A DNA stretch of 64,000 bases. Source: Vesta saturnalis. Taxonomy: Eukaryota > Arthropoda > Insecta > Coleoptera > Lampyridae. Positions 58,923 to 64,000 of the stretch are shown here, in pieces. The DNA is taken from positions 1,532,375-1,596,374 of the forward strand of contig JARFJB010001970.1 in NCBI GenBank assembly GCA_036346205.1. Direction: 5' to 3'. How positions within the stretch are numbered: the stretch's first letter is position 1; the number at the start of each line of letters is the position of its first letter. The position numbers and the translations under genes were made by a program. A model generated the notes under the pieces. The model ran no database searches and was not told the origin of the DNA. It worked only from the letters and a program-made list of their open reading frames with translations.

Positions 58923-61900
58923 ATGTCTTCAAAGAATAGTAAGTGTTAGTTTGTATTACTTCTCTCGGCTACCCGTCATATCCAACACTCTTATTCACAT
59001 CAACCTACACTACAGCAGCATTATTATTTTATTTGTTGCAGCAAAAATGTTTCCAATGTGAATGTCTAAAGAAATTTTCTCGAAAGGATTCTTTACTGAG
59101 ACATCAAAAACAGCGTGCTGGATGTCAGTATCTACTCCACCATCTGGCATGCAGGAGGTTTCGTTGCAAAACCAAACCACAGGGGAAGGGCAAGGAAGCA
59201 CTTCCGACGATAACAAAGCAGTACATAGACATGTTACTGATTCATTTGTGCAACCAGGACCATCTGGGGTAAACTATGCGAAGGATAATGCGAAACCCGG
59301 ACCATCAGGGTTGAGCAACTCAAGGAAAGCGGAAGTCTGACCAACGCGATGAACCGGTAGAACCAAAAACAATGGTGAAAGTGCACTGCACAGATTGTTC
59401 AATGGATGTACCTAGGTATGCCCAAGGACACCTCAGAAGCAATAGGCATAAAGCAAATGTATGTTTCCTTGTCGATACTGGGGTCGAAGTGATTCGGAAA
59501 TGCGTTTAAACAACGCATTGTGTCGTACCGCCTGTCACCATGCAATACTCATACTGATTGTTCCACCTTTATGGCAGAGGTTAAAGGAACGTATTGAAGG
59601 TAGTACAAAATCAGTTGCAGAAACACTACTCATTAAAATGTAATGTTGAGCTGTTTGGTTTATACTTTTGAACAGTAGGAAAGCACAGAACTGAAATCCT
59701 TTCAGACTAAGTATGATATTCTCAGTGTAGGGACGGTGTTAGAAGAGTATTTCCAAAAAATAAGTAAAATATTGGATGCAAAGCAATCCGAATTTCAGCA
59801 TAAAGATTCGGTAAGTGTGAGTCATGGTGTAATCGATTAGTAACAACTGTTTTAGGGTGGTCCCTGGTGCAATTCTTTTTAGAGGTGAACATGCTTAAAT
59901 TTTCTCCCACCACTGGTTCATCCTATATGGCTGTCCCCGCCGAAATCGCACATAAACACGCCATAGTCAATGTAAAAATAATGATAATTGCTGCTTTGCA
60001 TGGGCTGTTGTATCGGCACTAGTGACACCAACGGGAGTACCACAACGCACATCTTCTTACCCTGATTTCCAGACGTTATTCAACTGGAATGGTGTACAGT
60101 TCCCTGTTAAGCTGACGAATATTTCAACGTTTGAGAGCAATAACAACATTTCCATTAATGTTTATGGGTTAGACGATACCTATCGTGATGGTCAACGTGT
60201 CACGGAGGTAGTTCCTCTATACTACACCAAAGCCAAACAGGCAGTTCCATGTTAATTTATTATTATTAGTCAGTAACCAAACAGATAATCAGCATTATGT
60301 ATGGATAAAAATTTTTCTCGTTTACTTAGCAACCAAATAACTCGGCGGAACGGAGCAATGTATTTTTGTGATGCATGCTTGTATTACTTTAGATCCGAGG
60401 AGCAATTAACCCGACACGTGTCACACGACTGTAACTTCGTATATACAAAATTACCGGGCGTGAAACAAAAAAAGACATAACCGGGGAATTCTACGCGGAA
60501 AATATACTCGCGTTTCGAACTATCAGAAACAAATGGTTCTACCATTCGTAATATATGCGATTTTGAAGCGCTCTTAGTACCGGTAGATACGGCTGAACCA
60601 GATCCCAAAAAACCGTTCACGATAAAAACGTGTAAACACGAACCATACTCGTTTAGTTATTACATTAAGTGTAGTGTAAACGATGCGTGGTCTAAGTTAG
60701 AGCTGTATAGGGGAGCAATGCAGGGAGATATTTATAAGACGACTGGAAAGTGATGTAAAACGGATATATAATGAACATTTCAAAGCTATTGTCCCAATGA
60801 CACCATTAACGGATGAACAGCAGGTTACGTATGAATGCAGTGTATGTTGTTACATATGCGGTAAGCACTTTACGGGCGATCCGACAAATCCGAAAGTACG
60901 AGATCACTGTCACGTTACTGGTAAGTATCGTGGTGCAGCACATTCGACGTGTAACTTAAACTATCAGGTACCTACATTTCTTCCCGTTTTTCTACATAAT
61001 CTCAGTGGTTATGATGTTCACCTGTTCATTAAACAGTTAGCGAGTGAAACGGAAGAAATTACCGTACTTCCGGTTAACAGTGAAAATATATAACGTTTGG
61101 TAAGCATATTTTTGTTGATGAATATGTAAACAGTCATGGTATCAGGGAAAAGAAATACATTAATTTACGGTTTCGTCGATAGTTGTAGATTCATGGCTGC
61201 ATCCTTAGATACTCTATTCAGAATTTATCAGATGATCAATGTATGGAGGTACGGAAATATTTTAGTAATGATAGCGACTTCAACTTAGTGAGAAATAAGG
61301 TAGTTTCCCTTATGCGTACGTAGACAGCTTTAGTAAGTTGAACGACGTCACGGTGCCATCATATGACAAATTCTACGATAAAATGCGCGATGCAAATATT
61401 TCCGATGACGAATACTGTCGCGTTCTACTGGTATGGGATCACTTTAAGTGTAATACACTAGGTGATTATGCTGATATTTATTTAAAATCAGATGTGTTGT
61501 TATTGGCTGACGTGTTTGAAAACTTTAGGAGATTATGTATGGGTGTGTATGGGTTAGAACCTGCACAGTATGTCACTTTACCTGGATTGGCGTGGGATGC
61601 CATGTTGAAATGTACGAAAGTAGAGCTAGAATTACTGACGGATATGGATATGTATCACTTTTTAAACAAGGTATTCGGGGTGGAGTAAGTACTTGTATCA
61701 AGCGGAGAAGCATCGCTAATAACGAGTTTGTTCCAAACTATGATCCTAAACAACCGAAAGTGTTTTTACAATATTTAGATGCCACGAATTTATACGGCTG
61801 GAGTATGAAGCAATACCTGCCCCACGATGGGTTTATGTGGTTACCTCAAGAGGAAATAGAACACTTTGACGTAGTAAAGATTGATGATGACGCCGATGTT

Positions 61901-63090
61901 GGATTTGTACTGGAGGTTGATATACATTATCCCCACCATCTGCATGACGAACACAACGATTATCCGTTTTGTCCTGAAATGATCTGCGCACCACATTCCC
62001 AGGAGGAGAAGTTAATCCCGAACCTGTGTGATAAGACCAACTATGTTATACATTACCGCTATTTAAAACAATGTATAGAGCATGGCTTAATTGTTACTCG
62101 TATTCATAGGGTTTTACGATTTCGTCAGAGTCCGTGGCTAATACCATACGTAGACCTTAATACAGCTCTCCGCAACACAGCACAAAACAAGTTTGAAAAG
62201 GATTTCTATAAAATCATGAATAATGGCGTGTTTGGTAAAACAATGGAAAATGTCGATAAACGAAGAGTTATTAAACTGTTAACACATTGGGAAAATAACG
62301 GTCGTCGGGTAGGTCTAGCACGGTACGTTGCAAAACCGCAATTTAAAAATTTTATTCAATTCACTGATAAATTGTTTGCGGTGGAATTGTCGAAACAGGT
62401 AGTTACGTACGACAAACCCGTCTATGTCGGATTCAGTATTTTAGATCTTTCCAAAATTATAATGTATCGGTTTTTATGATATCTTACGAGCTCATTATGG
62501 CAAGAATGTCACGTTGCTCTATACTGACACGGATTCTTTGATTGTTGAGATAGTAACTGATGAATGTATGCACACATGCGAAATAATTTAGACGAATATG
62601 ATACTTCCAACTATCATAATGAGTTGCATGGTATTCCTACGACTGCTTCCGTCGTTGGACGAATGAAAGATGAGGAGGGAAAGCGATTCATTATTTTTAT
62701 GGTGCTGGATCGAAGTCATACTGTCTGAAGCTTGCTGATAAGGAAGTTGTTAAGAAAGCGAAAGGTGTTAAGAAAGTTATTTTCAGAAAGTGTTGACGGA
62801 AGTAGACTACAAAGCGGTTGCGGAGGGTCTGATAAAACAGTAATGTGTAAAATGCTTGTGTTTCGATCAACCTTACATGATATATATACCGAAATGTTAA
62901 ACAAAATTGCCTTTAGGTCCCAGGATGACAAACGATATCGACTACGTGATACGTGTTCCACATTGGCGTGGGGCATTGGCGAATACCGGAATTGGAGAAT
63001 GCTGATCCGTTGAGCGAACTATTACAGGTTGCTAAGCAAATGAATTTATATTAACCGGAAGAAGAATAGTTTGGGTACTGACACTTGTTT
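58923..63090 (+). pseudogene. Protein-primed DNA polymerase B (Polinton), right copy, near full-length but broken
   Basis: Domains in order: a C2H2 finger (CFQCECLKKFSRKDSLLRH, about 59050); a linker with two PGPSG repeats (59240-59310); a second finger-like block (HCTDC... HLRSNRHK, about 59384-59455); a region ending in INVYGLDD (about 60150-60180); a third finger (FCDACLYYFRSEEQLTRH, about 60365); the HNH/endonuclease VII-like RDHCHVTGKYRGAAH block and FLHNLSGYDVHLF (60797-61093); VLLVWDHFKCNTLGDYADIY (61338-61688); motif A YLDATNLYGWSM (about 61770); motif B VFGKTMENVDKR (about 62230); and motif C LYTDTDSL (about 62520). At least six frame changes occur. Possible short introns lie at about 58936-59043 and 59811-59855. 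It lacks the left copy's truncation. Confidence 0.88.
59811..59855 (+). other. Possible 45-bp intron in polymerase B
   Basis: GTAAGTGTGAG opens and CTGTTTTAG closes a segment between two coding-like blocks. It contains an in-frame stop on the upstream frame. Removal alone leaves a one-base phase mismatch, so either this is not an intron or an indel is nearby. Confidence 0.3.
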
Positions 63091-63250
63091 TTTTTTCCTA
63101 TATTTCTCCATAATGAAACTTATATTAATAATAAGTTGTATTATTCCTTTAGTTGTTTAACATATATTAATATTATGTATTAATTCGTTAGTAAGAGAAT
63201 ATATACTATACAAATATTTGTGATATAAAAAAAAAACGAAAATGACTATT
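63091..63250. other. Convergent intergenic gap of the right Polinton
   Basis: An AT-rich gap between the end of polymerase B and the converging conserved unknown gene, equivalent to 4997-5202 in the left copy. Confidence 0.4.
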
Positions 63251-63288
63251 TACTATTTTTATTAAAAAAATGTACAAGACTTATTGAA

Positions 63289-63344
<56 letters not shown>

Positions 63345-63752
63345 AATGATATACAGTAGCCAAAGCACAGTGGCATAATGTTTTACAATGAAAGTAACAA
63401 ACGGGTTGCATAGCAGGAAGAGGTGGACTTTCCTCAAGTTCAATAACAGGCTGGGTCACAAATTTTCTGATGTAATCTGCTTTCTCTGCCCTTGACATAG
63501 ACAGAATCTGTTGGCTGAATCAATCTCGAGTATTCTTCGAAAGTGGGTGGTGGTGTATACCCTTCTTCCCATTTAATACAGTGCTGGTTTTGCATTAACC
63601 AAGTAGCTTGACGACGACTCTCTGCATCCAACGTATGCCAGGGATACGGTGAAAAACAAAATGGGCAATTTGTTTCCCATTATAAATGGCGAGTTCTTTT
63701 GGTATAAAAGCTTTTGAAATTTTAACCCTTGTACATCGATTATGACGGACAT
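63250..63752 (-). pseudogene. Conserved Polinton protein of unknown function, right copy
   Basis: Reading leftwards from the ATG at 63752, the frames cover the same protein as 4555-4996: the DAESRRQATWLM block (63440-63631) and a C-terminal PVCYFHCKTLCHCAL block (about 63370-63440), in different frames. The C-terminus is overrun by a (TA)n array at 63294-63339 that replaces the final residues with Tyr/Ile repeats. The start lies 4 bases past the capsid stop, as in the left copy. Confidence 0.65.
63294..63339. repeat. (TA)n array at the 3' end of the conserved unknown gene
   Basis: About 46 bases of TA where the left copy has ordinary coding sequence for YYLYDTYVMQ, which contains a short AT-rich seed. 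Confidence 0.85.
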
Positions 63753-63756
63753 TGTA

Positions 63757-64000
63757 TTACAACTGTCGTACTGCTTTGGTTAACGCGTTGTATGTAACTA
63801 AACGATCATGGAGTATAACACAGTATGCGGTCGTATTAGCGGGTATTTATGTTTCAAACTCACACGAAGAACTACTGCTTTAGAGTGAATACTTCTTTTT
63901 GATTTGAGCAATCGACCACCATCAGTGGTGCAGCTGTCGTAAATTGAATAGGTGTGAGTAATGGTTGTCCATCTCTTTGATAATATGACATTTGGAATTT
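63757..64000 (-). pseudogene. Major capsid protein C-terminus, right copy, partial
   Basis: The minus strand encodes the same C-terminus as 4305-4550 (SYYQRDGQPLL at the right edge, ending at a TAA at 63757-63759). It has a frameshift near 63890 relative to the left copy. The gene continues beyond the window, where the penton, protease, PLA2 and ATPase genes of the right copy would be expected. Confidence 0.75.

Overview
The window is insect nuclear DNA: very AT-rich, crowded with transposons, and containing spliceosomal-type introns. An apparently intact two-exon gene resembling a juvenile-hormone-acid O-methyltransferase (44569-45478, minus) supports an insect. The order is not certain. Nearly everything else is mobile-element DNA in various states of decay.

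Both ends hold inactivated copies of one Polinton/Maverick-type endogenous DNA virus (adintovirus-like). The left copy (1 to about 7546) carries, in order: an unidentified ORF (minus, cut by the window edge), an FtsK/HerA-type packaging ATPase (minus), a parvovirus-like phospholipase A2 plus membrane-active minor virion protein (plus), an adenain-like protease (plus), the penton/minor capsid protein (plus), a 53-residue Cys-rich ORF (plus), the double-jelly-roll major capsid protein (plus), a conserved unknown protein (plus) and protein-primed DNA polymerase B (minus). Its polymerase stops abruptly against a 2.1-kb AAACGT/GAACGT hexamer array (7546-9640). The right copy (about 58.9-64 kb) lies in the opposite orientation: polymerase B (plus) with its N-terminal zinc fingers, then the conserved unknown protein and the major capsid C-terminus (both minus). 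The polymerase N-termini face each other across about 50 kb. Frameshifts, stops and microsatellite growth break most genes in both copies.

Inside the two copies, a complex repeat (called R1 here) occurs once near each, in mirrored orientation (12600-12955 and 55775-56345). A BIR (inhibitor-of-apoptosis type) coding exon sits next to the left R1, and a weaker BIR-like remnant sits at the matching place next to the right R1. This raises the possibility that this virus family carried an IAP-like cargo gene between polymerase and terminus. It is the most interesting lead in the window.

The interior, left to right: duplicated AT-rich units with a tRNA-derived SINE (9.6-11.1 kb); BIR exons (12.0-12.6); LTR-like sequence (13.9-14.2); a LINE remnant (14.6-16.1); Tc1/mariner elements at 16.1-17.5, 17.9-18.4, 18.4-20.3, 24.0-26.1, 26.1-27.9, 28.2-29.1, 31.9-32.8, 32.9-33.3, 46.3-49.4 and 51.1-52.2; a Penelope-like retroelement (20.4-24.0) carrying a nested 212-bp palindromic MITE; an integrase fragment (30.7); a SINE inverted dimer (33.7); a second copy of the LINE family between direct repeats (36.7-38.2); a BEL/Pao retrotransposon (39.1-43.4); a second GIY-YIG retroelement fragment (43.4-44.1); then the methyltransferase gene. 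At least fifteen long (TA)n arrays punctuate the window, often at element edges. From about 49.4 to 58.5 kb there is little coding signal apart from a THAP-like short ORF, a Tc1 copy, a tRNA-like SINE head and a possible 5S-like sequence.
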